From: Kribbella kalugense
Lineage (GTDB): Bacteria > Actinomycetota > Actinomycetes > Propionibacteriales > Kribbellaceae
Assembly (NCBI RefSeq): GCF_004365875.1
Contig: NZ_SODF01000002.1
Coordinates: 310,001 to 374,000, forward strand
DNA: 64,000 bases
Direction of reading: 5' to 3'
This document shows, in pieces, positions 17,543 through 26,009 of the stretch; the first letter of the stretch is position 1, and the number at the start of each line of letters is the position of its first letter. Position numbers and translations under genes: made by a program. The notes under the pieces were generated by a model. The model did not search any database. It was not told the origin of the DNA and saw nothing but the letters and a program-made list of their open reading frames with translations.

Positions 17543-18633
17543 CGCACTCCCTCCAGCAGCCGCTGCCGATCAACCTTGCCCGAGGCAAGCATCGGCAACG
17601 CCTCCAGCCGGACCACGTCGCGCGGCGCCCAGGTCCGCGGCAACGTCTCGCTAACCCAGTCCCGCACCTCATCGAGCCCAGGCTTACCAACGACGAACGC
17701 GACCACCCGACTCCCCCACTCAGCGTCGGGAACCCCCAGCACTACGGCGTCCTTCACCTGCGGATGCTCGAGCAGTCGAGCCTGCACGGTCGTCAGCGTG
17801 ACGTTCACTCCGCCAGAGATCACCACATCGTCCACGCGACCGATCACCCGCAGCCGGCCGTCGACGAGCTCGCCCCGGTCCTGCGTCCGGAACCACCCGT
17901 CGTTGAGCACCTCAGCGGTCAGCTCCGGGTTCAGGCGATACCCCGAGAACAGCGTGCTGCCCTTGATCAGGATCCTTTGGTCGTCGCCGAGCTCGATCGA
18001 CGTACCGTCCAGCGGCACCCCGGCGTACACACACCCGCTCCCGGTCTCGGTCATCCCGTACGCCGGAATCGCGGTGACGCCGGCCTCCGCGGCCCGGACC
18101 TTCAACGGCTCCGAGGTCGAAGCACCGCCGATGATGATCGCGTCGAACGACCGCAGCGCGTCCAGATCCGTCTCCAGGTAGCGGGCCAACTGAGTCGGGA
18201 CCATCGCCGTGTACCGCCGTACGCCGGTCATCGCGGCCGCGCTCTCGGTGAGGCTGTCTCCCAGCATCACCGGGGTCGTCCCAGCGACCAACGACCGGGT
18301 GAGGATCTGCAGACCGCCCACGAAGTACGGCTTCATCGGCAGCAGCCACTGCCCCGGACCGCCGAGGCGATCGTGGGTGGCGGTCGCCGAGGCGATTAGG
18401 GCCTCCCGCGACAACAGCACGCCCTTCGGCTCGCCCGAGGACCCGGAGGTGGTCAGGACCACCGCGCACCCGTCCTCGAGCGGCTGGTCCGGTGCGGCGG
18501 CTTCCTTGACTCGAGCGGCCCCGACGGAGTCCTCCGGCACAGGCGCGAACGGCGTACCGCTGCCGTCCAGCACACCGGCGAGCGCCGCCAACACCCCGTC
18601 CGGCGTACCCGGAACCAGTCGCAACCTAGCCAT
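17539..18633 (-). CDS. menE: o-Succinylbenzoate-CoA ligase
   Basis: This adenylate-forming enzyme activates o-succinylbenzoate with CoA. The P-loop TTSGSSGEPKG lies at 61-71, followed by YGMTETGSG, then the hinge GRVDDVVISGG and the C-terminal catalytic Lys region LASGKVDRQ. The length of 364 residues is short for acyl-CoA ligases, because the N-terminal domain is reduced, as is common in actinobacterial MenE. The ATG at 18633 lacks a Shine-Dalgarno; a TACGCT -10 box (18643-18648) lies 9 nt upstream, so the mRNA is leaderless or nearly so. An upstream in-frame start at 18684 is less likely. Confidence 0.92.
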   Translation of the reverse strand: MARLRLVPGTPDGVLAALAGVLDGSGTPFAPVPEDSVGAARVKEAAAPDQPLEDGCAVVLTTSGSSGEPKGVLLSREALIASATATHDRLGGPGQWLLPMKPYFVGGLQILTRSLVAGTTPVMLGDSLTESAAAMTGVRRYTAMVPTQLARYLETDLDALRSFDAIIIGGASTSEPLKVRAAEAGVTAIPAYGMTETGSGCVYAGVPLDGTSIELGDDQRILIKGSTLFSGYRLNPELTAEVLNDGWFRTQDRGELVDGRLRVIGRVDDVVISGGVNVTLTTVQARLLEHPQVKDAVVLGVPDAEWGSRVVAFVVGKPGLDEVRDWVSETLPRTWAPRDVVRLEALPMLASGKVDRQRLLEGVR

Positions 18634-18642
18634 GACACACCG

Positions 18643-18687
18643 AGCGTACGGCCCGCCTCCGTGAGGCTGACTCCCGGCTGACACAAT
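18643..18687. promoter_or_regulatory. Divergent menE/menA promoter region
   Basis: In the 62 bp between menE and menA, TACGCT (complement of 18643-18648) points at menE and CACAAT (18682-18687) lies 8 nt before the menA ATG. Both suggest leaderless starts. The -35 regions would overlap, so the two transcripts may be co-regulated. Confidence 0.5.
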
Positions 18688-18695
18688 CGACGGTC

Positions 18696-19568
18696 ATGGC
18701 CACCCCTGCCCAGTGGATCGAAGGCGCCCGCCCGCGCACGCTGCCTGCCGCGATCGCGCCTGTCCTCGTCGGAACCGGCGCGGCTGCGTACCTCGACGGC
18801 TTTGTCTGGTGGAAGGCGCTGCTCGCCCTCGGTGTCGCACTAGCCCTCCAAATTGGTGTCAACTACGCCAACGACTACAGCGACGGCATCCGCGGCACCG
18901 ACGAGAACCGCGTCGGCCCACTCCGGCTGGTCGGTTCCAAGGTCGCCACTCCCACCCAAGTGAAGACCGCCGCGTTCACCTGCTTCGGCATCGGCGCCGT
19001 ACTCGGCATCGTCCTGTCCGCCACGACGACTTGGTGGCTCCTGGTCGCCGGGGCTGCCTCACTCCTGGGCGCGTGGTTCTACACCGGCGGCAAGCGCCCG
19101 TACGGCTACCGCGCCCTCGGCGAGGTGAGCGTCTTCCTCTTCTTCGGCCTGGTCGCCGTCCTGGGTACGACGTACGCCCAAGCCGAAACCATCACCTGGC
19201 CCGCCGTTGCCGGCGCCGTCTCGGTCGGATCGATCGCCTGCGCCCTCCTGGTCGCCAACAACCTCCGCGACATCCCGACGGACTCTGTGACCGGCAAACG
19301 CACCCTCGCCGTCGTCCTCGGCGCCCCGCGCTCACGCCAGCTGTACGCAGCCCTGGTGATCCTCGCCTTCGTCCTCGCAGCGGTCTCCGCGATCGCCACC
19401 CCGTGGACCCTGCTGGCCTTCATCGCCGCCCCCCTCGCGATCAAGTCGATCCGCGTAGTCCTGAGCGACGCCGTCGGCCCCGCGTTGATCCCAGTCCTCA
19501 AGGGGACCGGCCAAACCGAGCTGCTCTACGCGATCGGCCTGGCCGTCGGCCTAGCCCTTGGCGGCTGA
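18696..19568 (+). CDS. menA: 1,4-Dihydroxy-2-naphthoate polyprenyltransferase
   Basis: This integral membrane UbiA-family enzyme joins the naphthoate ring to the polyprenyl tail to give demethylmenaquinone, the substrate of MenG. The 290-residue protein has eight to nine hydrophobic helices, the first Mg-diphosphate motif NYANDYSDG (Asp-rich, 57-64) and the second NNLRDIPTD near residue 195. It is divergent from menE. The 3' end overlaps the convergent monooxygenase gene by 18 bp. Confidence 0.95.
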   Translation: MATPAQWIEGARPRTLPAAIAPVLVGTGAAAYLDGFVWWKALLALGVALALQIGVNYANDYSDGIRGTDENRVGPLRLVGSKVATPTQVKTAAFTCFGIGAVLGIVLSATTTWWLLVAGAASLLGAWFYTGGKRPYGYRALGEVSVFLFFGLVAVLGTTYAQAETITWPAVAGAVSVGSIACALLVANNLRDIPTDSVTGKRTLAVVLGAPRSRQLYAALVILAFVLAAVSAIATPWTLLAFIAAPLAIKSIRVVLSDAVGPALIPVLKGTGQTELLYAIGLAVGLALGG

Positions 19569-20741
19569 CACCGGCCGGTAGTCCGGCAGGACCAAGCTGC
19601 TGTTGGCCTCTCGACCCTCGTCGCCCGTCATGCTCGCCGCACGGAGCTCGGTGTTGCGCGCGTCGAGCGCCTCTTGGGTGCCGGGCGCAACCACCTGCTT
19701 GCCGACCTCGACCAGGGCTTGGTTATCCTCGACGAACGTACGGATCCGCTCCTCGTACGCCGCGAACGCCTCCGCGTGATCGGCGTGGGTGGCTAATTCA
19801 CCGGCCAGCACGTACGCGCCGACCAGCGAAACGCTCGACCCCTGACCGGACATGAACGAGGTCGCGTACGCCGCATCGCCGACCAGCCCGACCCGGCCGC
19901 GTGACCACGTTGGCATGTGGATCTGGCTGACCACGTCGAAGAACAGATCGTCGGCCTCCCGCATCGCGGCGACCAACCGCGGCACCTGCCATCCCGGATC
20001 CGGGAACGTGGCCGCGACCAGTTCCCGTTGCGCCTCGGGATCGCGGAAGGCGTCGTACGGCGGCTCGTCCACCCGGAACGTGAGGAATCCGTGCACCGGG
20101 TCGCTCGGCTCGTGTGCGTACAGCACAGCGGCTCGGCCCGCGACGTTCCAGGAGACACCTTCGTGCGAGAGCCCGAAGTCGTTGGCGAGCGTGAAGCCGG
20201 CGAAGGCGTACCCCTGATAGGAGTGGAACTCCTCCTCCGGACCGAAGACGAGGCGACGAACGTTCGAGTGCAGGCCGTCGGCTCCGATGACGAGGTCGAA
20301 CGTGCGCCGGATCCCGCTGTCGAAGACGACGTCGACAGAGTCTCCGCGGTCGTCGAGCTGCGCGATCGAGTCGCCGAAGATGAACTCGACCTTGTCCTGG
20401 ATCGGCAAATAGAGCGCGTCGGCCAGGTCGCCACGGCGTACCTCGAGGTCAAGGCCCTCCGTGCCGCCGGTGATCGACTCGGGCTGGATCGCGGCGATCA
20501 GCGCGCCGTCGGCATCCACGAATGAGATCCGTTGCGTGTCGACATGCGCCTTGCGGAGCTGCGGCAACAACCCCATCCGGTCGACGACGTCCCTCGCCGT
20601 ACCCCGGATGTCGATCGCGTATCCACCACCGCGGACCGCCGCGGACTTCTCCACCACGGTCACCTCGAACCCATATCGATCCAGCCAGTAGGCGAGGGCA
20701 GGTCCGGCGATACTTGCACCTGCGATCAGAACAGTGGTCAT
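19551..20741 (-). CDS. FAD-dependent monooxygenase
   Basis: The 396-residue flavoprotein belongs to the PHBH/TetX-like group: the N-terminal GAGASIAG motif (GASIAG at 8-13) binds FAD, GADGLHSNVRR (about 160) is the DG motif, and GLVGDAAYATSFMSGQG (about 284) the second FAD site. Related enzymes hydroxylate aromatics or inactivate tetracyclines and rifamycins; the substrate here is unknown. The ATG at 20741 follows a GGAAGGGG stretch. It is divergent from a marR gene with two operator copies between them, so it is probably induced by the compound it degrades. Confidence 0.88.
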   Translation of the reverse strand: MTTVLIAGASIAGPALAYWLDRYGFEVTVVEKSAAVRGGGYAIDIRGTARDVVDRMGLLPQLRKAHVDTQRISFVDADGALIAAIQPESITGGTEGLDLEVRRGDLADALYLPIQDKVEFIFGDSIAQLDDRGDSVDVVFDSGIRRTFDLVIGADGLHSNVRRLVFGPEEEFHSYQGYAFAGFTLANDFGLSHEGVSWNVAGRAAVLYAHEPSDPVHGFLTFRVDEPPYDAFRDPEAQRELVAATFPDPGWQVPRLVAAMREADDLFFDVVSQIHMPTWSRGRVGLVGDAAYATSFMSGQGSSVSLVGAYVLAGELATHADHAEAFAAYEERIRTFVEDNQALVEVGKQVVAPGTQEALDARNTELRAASMTGDEGREANSSLVLPDYRPVSAAKG

Positions 20742-20766
20742 GATGGCGACCCCTTCCAGAAGTATG

Positions 20767-20810
20767 TACCTTAGGTATCTAACTTCTGAATCATAAACAT
20801 ACCTAAGGTA
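20767..20810. promoter_or_regulatory. Paired MarR-type operators
   Basis: TACCTTAGGTA (20767-20777) and TACCTAAGGTA (20800-20810) are near-palindromic and reverse complements of each other, centred 33 bp apart (about three helix turns). They fill the 78 bp between the divergent monooxygenase and marR genes. Confidence 0.75.
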
Positions 20811-20819
20811 GGTAATCAA

Positions 20820-21284
20820 GTGACCGCTGACTCCGGTGATGAGCTGGCGCTACTCCCGCGGCTCGCTCAGCTGGGTACGGCGATGAACCGCGGCCGGCTC
20901 GCACAGCAGGCAACGGAGGCGACCGGCCTCGCGCTCGACCGGCCTGCGATGACGATCCTGCTGACCCTGGCCATGGCAGGCGCCCCGCTCCGCGTCGGCG
21001 AGATCGCCGACCGCATGCAGGTGGTCGGGCCACATGTCACCCGCCAGGTACAGGCACTGGAACAGCGCGGCCTGGTCCGCCGAGTCACCGACCCGAACGA
21101 CCGCCGAGCCAGCCTGATCGAGCCCACCGCCACCGGCGCCGAGGCAGCAACCCGCTACACCTCAACAATCGCCGACTGGTTCCGCGAGGCGATCGCCGGC
21201 TGGTCCCCCGAAGACCGCACCGAACTCAACCGGCTCCTCACCAAACTCACAGACGACCTAACCACCCGCCTCACCGACTCCTGA
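20820..21284 (+). CDS. MarR family transcriptional regulator
   Basis: The 154-residue winged-helix regulator has its recognition helix near MQVVGPHVTRQVQALEQRG and its wing at VRRVTDPNDRRASLIEPT, the classic MarR signature D-x-R-D/N-x-R. The start is a GTG at 20820 with no Shine-Dalgarno, just after the second operator, which implies autorepression. The likely target is the divergent FAD monooxygenase. Confidence 0.9.
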   Translation: MTADSGDELALLPRLAQLGTAMNRGRLAQQATEATGLALDRPAMTILLTLAMAGAPLRVGEIADRMQVVGPHVTRQVQALEQRGLVRRVTDPNDRRASLIEPTATGAEAATRYTSTIADWFREAIAGWSPEDRTELNRLLTKLTDDLTTRLTDS

Positions 21285-21329
21285 GCGTCCCGCAGCGCGC
21301 GTAGCGTGCGTGGGCGGATCCAGTCCCAT

Positions 21330-22439
21330 CTACTCCGGTTCGGTCCACTTGCCGGTGGTGGTGAAGGTTTCGAGGGTGGTGGTGTGGCGGGTGATGTCGA
21401 TGCCGCTGGTGCGGAGCCAGGCGTCGTCGTAGTACGTGTTGCCGTAGCGTTCGCCGCTGTCGCAGAGCAGGGTGACGATGCTGCCCTGGACGCCGGTACG
21501 GCGCATTTCGGCGGCCAGCCGCAGCGAGCCCCACAGGTTGGTCCCGGTGGAGCCTCCGACGAGGCGGCCGGTGACCCGGGAGCAGAAGCGCATGGCGGCG
21601 ATGGACGCAGCGTCGGGGACCGAGATCATCCGGTCGACGACACCCAGCACGAAGGACGGTTCGACCCGCGGGCGGCCGATGCCCTCGATCCGGGACGGGC
21701 GGCCGGTGGAGAAGTCGTGGTCGCCGGCTTCGAAGGCGGGGAAGAAGGCCGAGTTCTCCGGGTCGACGACCGCGACCGAGGTGTCGTACCGCTGGTAGCG
21801 GACGTACCGGCCGATGGTGGCCGAGGTGCCGCCGGTGCCGGCGCCGACCACGATCCAGGTCGGGATCGGGTGCTGTTCCAGGGAGAGCTGGCCGAAGATC
21901 GACTCGGCGATGTTGTTGTTGCCGCGCCAGTCGGTCGCACGCTCGGCGTACGTGAACTGGTCCATGTAGTGACCGCCGGTCTCCTCGGCCAGCCGCTTGG
22001 CCTCGCCGTAGATCTGGCCGGAGCGTTCGACGAAGTGACAGCGGCCGCCGTAGAACTCGATCAGCTCGACCTTCTCGGGGCTGGTCGAGCGCGGCATCAC
22101 CGCGACGAACGGCAGCCCGAGCAGGCGGGCGAAGTACGCCTCGCTGACCGCGGTGGAACCACTGGACGCCTCGATGACCGTCGTACCCTCGTGGATCCAG
22201 CCGTTGCACAGGGCGTACAGGAACAGCGACCGGGCCAGCCGGTGCTTGAGCGAGCCGGTCGGGTGCACGGACTCGTCCTTCAGGTACAGGTCCACACCGG
22301 TACCAGGCGGCATCGGGAACACGTGCAGGTGCGTGTCCGCGCTCCGGTTCGCGTCGGCGTCCACGATCCGGATCGCCTCGGACACCCAAGCGCGTGCCTT
22401 GTCGTCCCGGCGATCGACCTCACGACATACCTCACTCAT
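21330..22439 (-). CDS. PLP-dependent cysteine synthase-like enzyme, Cds1-like
   Basis: This fold-type II PLP enzyme has 369 residues. The PLP Lys is in TGSLKHRLA (K65), the substrate loop is [12 protein letters not shown], and the phosphate-binding loop is [23 protein letters not shown] and the C-terminal [13 protein letters not shown] match mycobacterial Cds1 (Rv3684), an L-cysteine desulfhydrase that releases H2S, rather than CysK. That assignment rests on remembered motifs. The ATG at 22439 lies 7 nt after a TAGCCT -10 box, a leaderless layout. Confidence 0.82.
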   Translation of the reverse strand: MSEVCREVDRRDDKARAWVSEAIRIVDADANRSADTHLHVFPMPPGTGVDLYLKDESVHPTGSLKHRLARSLFLYALCNGWIHEGTTVIEASSGSTAVSEAYFARLLGLPFVAVMPRSTSPEKVELIEFYGGRCHFVERSGQIYGEAKRLAEETGGHYMDQFTYAERATDWRGNNNIAESIFGQLSLEQHPIPTWIVVGAGTGGTSATIGRYVRYQRYDTSVAVVDPENSAFFPAFEAGDHDFSTGRPSRIEGIGRPRVEPSFVLGVVDRMISVPDAASIAAMRFCSRVTGRLVGGSTGTNLWGSLRLAAEMRRTGVQGSIVTLLCDSGERYGNTYYDDAWLRTSGIDITRHTTTLETFTTTGKWTEPE

Positions 22440-22446
22440 GCGGGCC

Positions 22447-22473
22447 AGGCTAGGACCTCAAACCGGATTTGAG
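22447..22473 (-). promoter_or_regulatory. Leaderless promoter and dyad of the Cds1-like gene
   Basis: A -10 box TAGCCT (complement of 22447-22452) ends 7 nt before the ATG. Upstream, CTCAAA and TTTGAG form an inverted repeat (22457-22473, 5-nt centre) over the spacer and -35 region, suggesting a repressor site. Confidence 0.55.
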
Positions 22474-22521
22474 TATTCCTACGCTCTGCAACCAGCGCCC
22501 CGGACCGGGACGATCGGAGGC

Positions 22522-22833
22522 ATGATCCCGCTCGGAGCGGTCGAGTTCTCCCCCGCCGACGTCGCCCTGATCCTCGCCGTACTGACCCTCGGCGCCACCG
22601 CGTTCGCGCTGCCCGCGACCCTCACCCTCGCCTGGATCGGCCACCGTCGCGCCAGCACCCACCCGGGCTGGAACGCAGCCTGGTACTGGTTCGGCGGTAC
22701 GGCGATCTGCCTCGCAACCACCGCGTTCGCGGCAAGCAAGGGCCTCGGCTGGTGGTCGGTTCCGTTGGGCTGGCTCCCGACCCTGTTGCTGGCTTTAGCG
22801 CTCAAACCTCGGATCGGTCAGCGGCGCACCTGA
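22522..22833 (+). CDS. Small membrane protein, unknown function
   Basis: The predicted 103-residue protein has three hydrophobic helices (about 12-38, 50-70 and 75-95) with a basic loop HRRAS and a basic C-terminus. I recognise no family. Codon use is normal for the region. The ATG at 22522 has GGAGG only one base upstream, too close to be ideal, so the start is uncertain. It is divergent from the Cds1-like gene and overlaps the convergent DHFR-like gene by 16 bp. Confidence 0.6.
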   Translation: MIPLGAVEFSPADVALILAVLTLGATAFALPATLTLAWIGHRRASTHPGWNAAWYWFGGTAICLATTAFAASKGLGWWSVPLGWLPTLLLALALKPRIGQRRT

Positions 22834-23399
22834 TAGCGCAGGTGAAGCACCCGGTTGCCCTGAATCACCACGTCAGGATCCTCCAGCAGGTGCTGCGCGT
22901 CGACCGACCCGAAGTAGCGCTTGCCGGACCCGAATACGACGGGTACGACGTCCATGCGCACCTCATCAACCAGACCTGCGGCAAGCACCTGACCACCGAC
23001 GTCACCGGCGGCGACTTCGACTATGCGGTCACCGGCAAGCTCCTGCGCTTTGGCCATGGCTGCCTCGACGCCGTCGACGAAGTGAAACGGCGCCTCGGGG
23101 TCCCAGCCCTCGGGCTCCGGCCGGTGCGTCACAACGACCACGTGGTCGACCCCGGCCGGAGGCTTCCCGTCCCAGCCGTCCGTGATGTCGAAGACGTGGC
23201 GGCCGGCGACTGTCACCCCAATCTGGTCCCAGTACGGCCGGGTGTAGTCGTAGGAGATCTGCGACACCTTCACAAAGCCACTGTCGTCCAACGGGACGTC
23301 GCCGCTGGTCAACCAGTCGAACAGCGGTCCGGGCTGATCGTTCTCGTCCGCGACGAAGCCGTCCACCGACACCGAGCTGTACATGACGACCTTGCCCAC
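22818..23399 (-). CDS. Dihydrofolate reductase family protein (RibD C-terminal type)
   Basis: The 193-residue protein begins with KVVMYSSVSVDGFVADEND and contains AGRHVFDITDGWDG and EVAAGDVGGQVLAAGLVDEVRMDVVPVVFGSG in separate blocks, the RibD_C/DHFR-like fold that binds NADPH. The substrate is unknown; such stand-alone proteins are common in actinobacteria and need not act in folate synthesis. I chose the GTG at 23399 (GGAG 7 nt upstream); an ATG about 30 nt upstream is possible. It lies 65 nt downstream of the araC gene on the same strand, so it is a likely target. Confidence 0.82.
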   Translation of the reverse strand: MGKVVMYSSVSVDGFVADENDQPGPLFDWLTSGDVPLDDSGFVKVSQISYDYTRPYWDQIGVTVAGRHVFDITDGWDGKPPAGVDHVVVVTHRPEPEGWDPEAPFHFVDGVEAAMAKAQELAGDRIVEVAAGDVGGQVLAAGLVDEVRMDVVPVVFGSGKRYFGSVDAQHLLEDPDVVIQGNRVLHLRYQVRR

Positions 23400-23464
23400 G
23401 GGGCTCTCCTCTGCTTGGGGTGCCCCCATTCTGGCGTGTCTCGAGCTGCCGATCTTGTAAGAAA

Positions 23465-24304
23465 TCAATCGGCCGGCAGCGGCCAGCCCTCGAACACGTG
23501 ACCGGGATGTTCGAGCAGGAACCGCCGCCGTACTTCGACGTACCGGGTCGGCGTGAGCCCGGTGAACGCCCGGAACTCGTGGCCGAAGTGCGCCTGGTCG
23601 AAGTAGCCCGCGCCACCGGCGAGGTCACCCCAATCGATCGGTCCGGCCGGGTCGATCGCGAACACAGTGGCGGCGAAGCGGTAGGTGCGGGCCAGCCGCT
23701 TCGGCGTGACTCCGATGAGCTCCTTGAACCGCTGCGTCAGATGAGTGCTGCTGACACCGGCTGCCACACTCAGGTCGCCGATCGCCACCGCCCCACTGGT
23801 CGCCGCGATGACACTGCTCGTATGGCGGACCAGCCCGAGGCCGGCGGTCTCGCACAGCCGTCGCATCAGCTCCTCCTCGAGCAGCGTCAGCATCGCGTGC
23901 GGTCCGTCCGCCGCGGCCAGCCGGTCTCGCAGCTCAGCAGTGGCGGGCCGGCCCCAAACCTGCTCGATCGTCACCGGCCGGTCACACAGCTCGACCGCAG
24001 GCATCGGCAGGAACGGTGCCGGCCCCCACGGCTTGAAGTGCACGCCGACGGACCGGGTCCGGAGTGGGTAGCTGAACTCCCACGCGCGGGTGGGCATGGT
24101 GACCACGCAGCCGTCGGCGTACTCGGCCGTCTCGACGTCGGCGCCGGCGCGGATGCGGAACGGCGCCCCGAGGTTGACGATGAGCAACGCCGACGGCGCC
24201 GGCGGCAGCGTCAGCCGGGCGTACGGCGGCGAACCCTCCAGGTAGTAGAGGTCGTCGATCAGCCCGTCGAGCGGCGGTCGCGGCACTCTGGACACGTACT
24301 CCAC
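23465..24304 (-). CDS. AraC family transcriptional regulator
   Basis: The roughly 279-residue regulator has an N-terminal sensing domain (DDLYYLEGSPPYARLTLPP..., VHFKPWGPAPFL) and a C-terminal double helix-turn-helix (AIGDLSVAAGVSSTHLTQRF, then YFDQAHFGHEFRAFTGLTPTRY). The N-terminal region resembles DUF6597/AraC proteins that sense small hydrophobic compounds. Several GTG codons could start it (24310, 24304, 24295); 24295 has the best-spaced GGGAG. The much longer open frame upstream is a shadow of the M48 gene. It is divergent from the M48 gene. Confidence 0.85.
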   Translation of the reverse strand: MEYVSRVPRPPLDGLIDDLYYLEGSPPYARLTLPPAPSALLIVNLGAPFRIRAGADVETAEYADGCVVTMPTRAWEFSYPLRTRSVGVHFKPWGPAPFLPMPAVELCDRPVTIEQVWGRPATAELRDRLAAADGPHAMLTLLEEELMRRLCETAGLGLVRHTSSVIAATSGAVAIGDLSVAAGVSSTHLTQRFKELIGVTPKRLARTYRFAATVFAIDPAGPIDWGDLAGGAGYFDQAHFGHEFRAFTGLTPTRYVEVRRRFLLEHPGHVFEGWPLPAD

Positions 24305-24409
24305 TCCCACAGCATCGCCGACACCCAGCCGACAGAGCCCGACGGGATGGCTCCGCCCCCTGAGCGAGCTAAGTTGGGGAAACATGACGACCGGGCAGCA
24401 GGGGGAGCG

Positions 24410-25429
24410 ATGAGCGAGAGCAGTGATCGGCCGACGCGGCAGCGGGTGACGTTGACCGACATCAGTTCGCGGGCGTGGGAGCACCCGGCGGACCGTGGTG
24501 CGCTGGTGGCGCTGCGGCAGCTGAAGGGTTTCGACTTCGTACTGCGGAAGATGTCCGGGCTGATCAACGAGCGCGCGTTCCGGCTCCAGTTCCTCGGTTC
24601 GGCGATCCGGGTCGACGAGCGGCAGTTCCCGACCCTGCACCGGCTCTTCACCGAGGCGGCCGCCACCCTGGACGTCCGGGAGCTCCCGGAGCTGTTCGTC
24701 ACGAACAGCCCGATCTGGAACGCGATGACGATCGGCATGGACAAGCCGTTCATCGTGGTGAACAGCGCGCTGCTGCAGGGCATGGACGAGGAGGAGCTGC
24801 GGTTCGTCCTCGGTCACGAGCTCGGTCACGCGCAGAGCGGTCACGCCCTGTACCAGTCGCTGCTGCTCTGGCTGATGCGCCTCACCGGCGCGTTCAACTG
24901 GATGCCGATCGGCGCTCTCGGACTCCGCGCCATCATCGCCGCCCTGCACGAGTGGTCCCGCAAGGCCGAGTTGTCGGGTGACCGGGCCGGCCTGCTCGCG
25001 GTCCAGGACCCGGCGGTCGCGCTGCGCGTCCAGATGAAACTCGCCAGCGGCGGTCAGCTCGCCGAGCTCGACACGACGGCGTTCCTCGCGCAAGGCACGG
25101 AGTACGAAAGCTCCGGCGACCTGCGTGACAGCGTGCTGAAGCTGCTGCTGCTCGAGGCGCAGACTCACCCGCTGGCCGTCATCCGCGCGCACGAGCTGCG
25201 CCGCTGGGTCGACGAGGGCGAGTACACCACGGTCGTGTCCGGCGACTACCCGAAGCGCCAGGACGACGGCAACGCGTCGATGTCGCAGGAGGCGAAGAAC
25301 GCGGCCAAGTCGTACACCGACGCGTTCAACCGCTCCCAGGACCCGCTGGCCAAGCTGCTCCGCGACCTCGGCGACGGCCTCGGCGGTGTCCGCGACTGGG
25401 TGTCCTCGAAGTTCCCACCCCGAAACTGA
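24410..25429 (+). CDS. M48 family metallopeptidase
   Basis: The 339-residue protein carries the zinc motif HELGH (H136-H140) and a downstream Glu in RKAELSGDRAG (E187) as third ligand. A hydrophobic stretch follows the active site (LLLWLMRLTGAFNWMPIGALGLRAII), as in HtpX/Ste24-like membrane peptidases. The N-terminus is soluble with no signal peptide, so the enzyme is probably cytoplasmic or peripheral. The likely role is protein quality control. The ATG follows GGGGGAG; the longer frame upstream is a shadow. Confidence 0.88.
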   Translation: MSESSDRPTRQRVTLTDISSRAWEHPADRGALVALRQLKGFDFVLRKMSGLINERAFRLQFLGSAIRVDERQFPTLHRLFTEAAATLDVRELPELFVTNSPIWNAMTIGMDKPFIVVNSALLQGMDEEELRFVLGHELGHAQSGHALYQSLLLWLMRLTGAFNWMPIGALGLRAIIAALHEWSRKAELSGDRAGLLAVQDPAVALRVQMKLASGGQLAELDTTAFLAQGTEYESSGDLRDSVLKLLLLEAQTHPLAVIRAHELRRWVDEGEYTTVVSGDYPKRQDDGNASMSQEAKNAAKSYTDAFNRSQDPLAKLLRDLGDGLGGVRDWVSSKFPPRN

Positions 25430-25466
25430 CTGGTCCTGGAACCGGGCCGACTGCGATCCTGTCGGC

Positions 25467-25949
25467 GTGATCGACGTACAAGCAGTTGGCCCGGATGACT
25501 GGAAGGCCTGGCGGGAGCTCCGGCTCGCCGCGCTCGAGGAAGCGGCGTTCGCCTTCGGTTCGCAGCTCGCGGACTGGGTGGACGCCACCGAGGAACGCTG
25601 GCGGGAGCGGCTCTCGGTAGCCGGCGCCTACCAGGTGATCGCCTCGATCGACGGTACGCCGGTCGGTCTGGCCGGCGGGTTCCCGGCTGACGAAGAGTCC
25701 AACGCCGAGTTGGTGTCGATGTGGGTCGCGCCGGCCGGTCGTGGTCACGGTGTCGGCAACGCGCTGATGACCGCGATCGAAGACTGGGCCCGCAGTACCG
25801 GCGCCACTGTTCTCGACCTGTCGGTTGTCCCCGGCAACGATCCGGCGCACAACCTCTATCTCCGCAACGGTTTCGAGGACACCGACGAACAAGGTGACCT
25901 GATGGCGGACGGCGTACGCCGCGAACTCGTGATGCGCAAGCAGCTGTAG
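25467..25949 (+). CDS. GNAT family N-acetyltransferase
   Basis: The 160-residue single-domain GNAT has the acetyl-CoA binding segment VSMWVAPAGRGHGVGNALM and the C-terminal GNDPAHNLYLRNGFE, close to RimI-like and small-molecule acetyltransferases. The substrate is unknown. The GTG at 25467 has no Shine-Dalgarno and starts 6 nt after GATCCT, possibly leaderless. It ends just before a strong shared terminator. Confidence 0.85.
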   Translation: MIDVQAVGPDDWKAWRELRLAALEEAAFAFGSQLADWVDATEERWRERLSVAGAYQVIASIDGTPVGLAGGFPADEESNAELVSMWVAPAGRGHGVGNALMTAIEDWARSTGATVLDLSVVPGNDPAHNLYLRNGFEDTDEQGDLMADGVRRELVMRKQL

Positions 25950-25961
25950 AGACAAACGAAA

Positions 25962-25992
25962 GGCCCGCTTCCCCCCTCCCGGGAAGCGGGCC
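25962..25992. terminator. Bidirectional hairpin terminator
   Basis: Perfect 12-bp stem GGCCCGCTTCCC / GGGAAGCGGGCC with a 7-nt loop, between the convergent GNAT and MFS genes. There is no U-tract, as is common in actinobacteria. Confidence 0.8.
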
Positions 25993-26009
25993 GTTCGCGT
26001 ATCGGGTGA

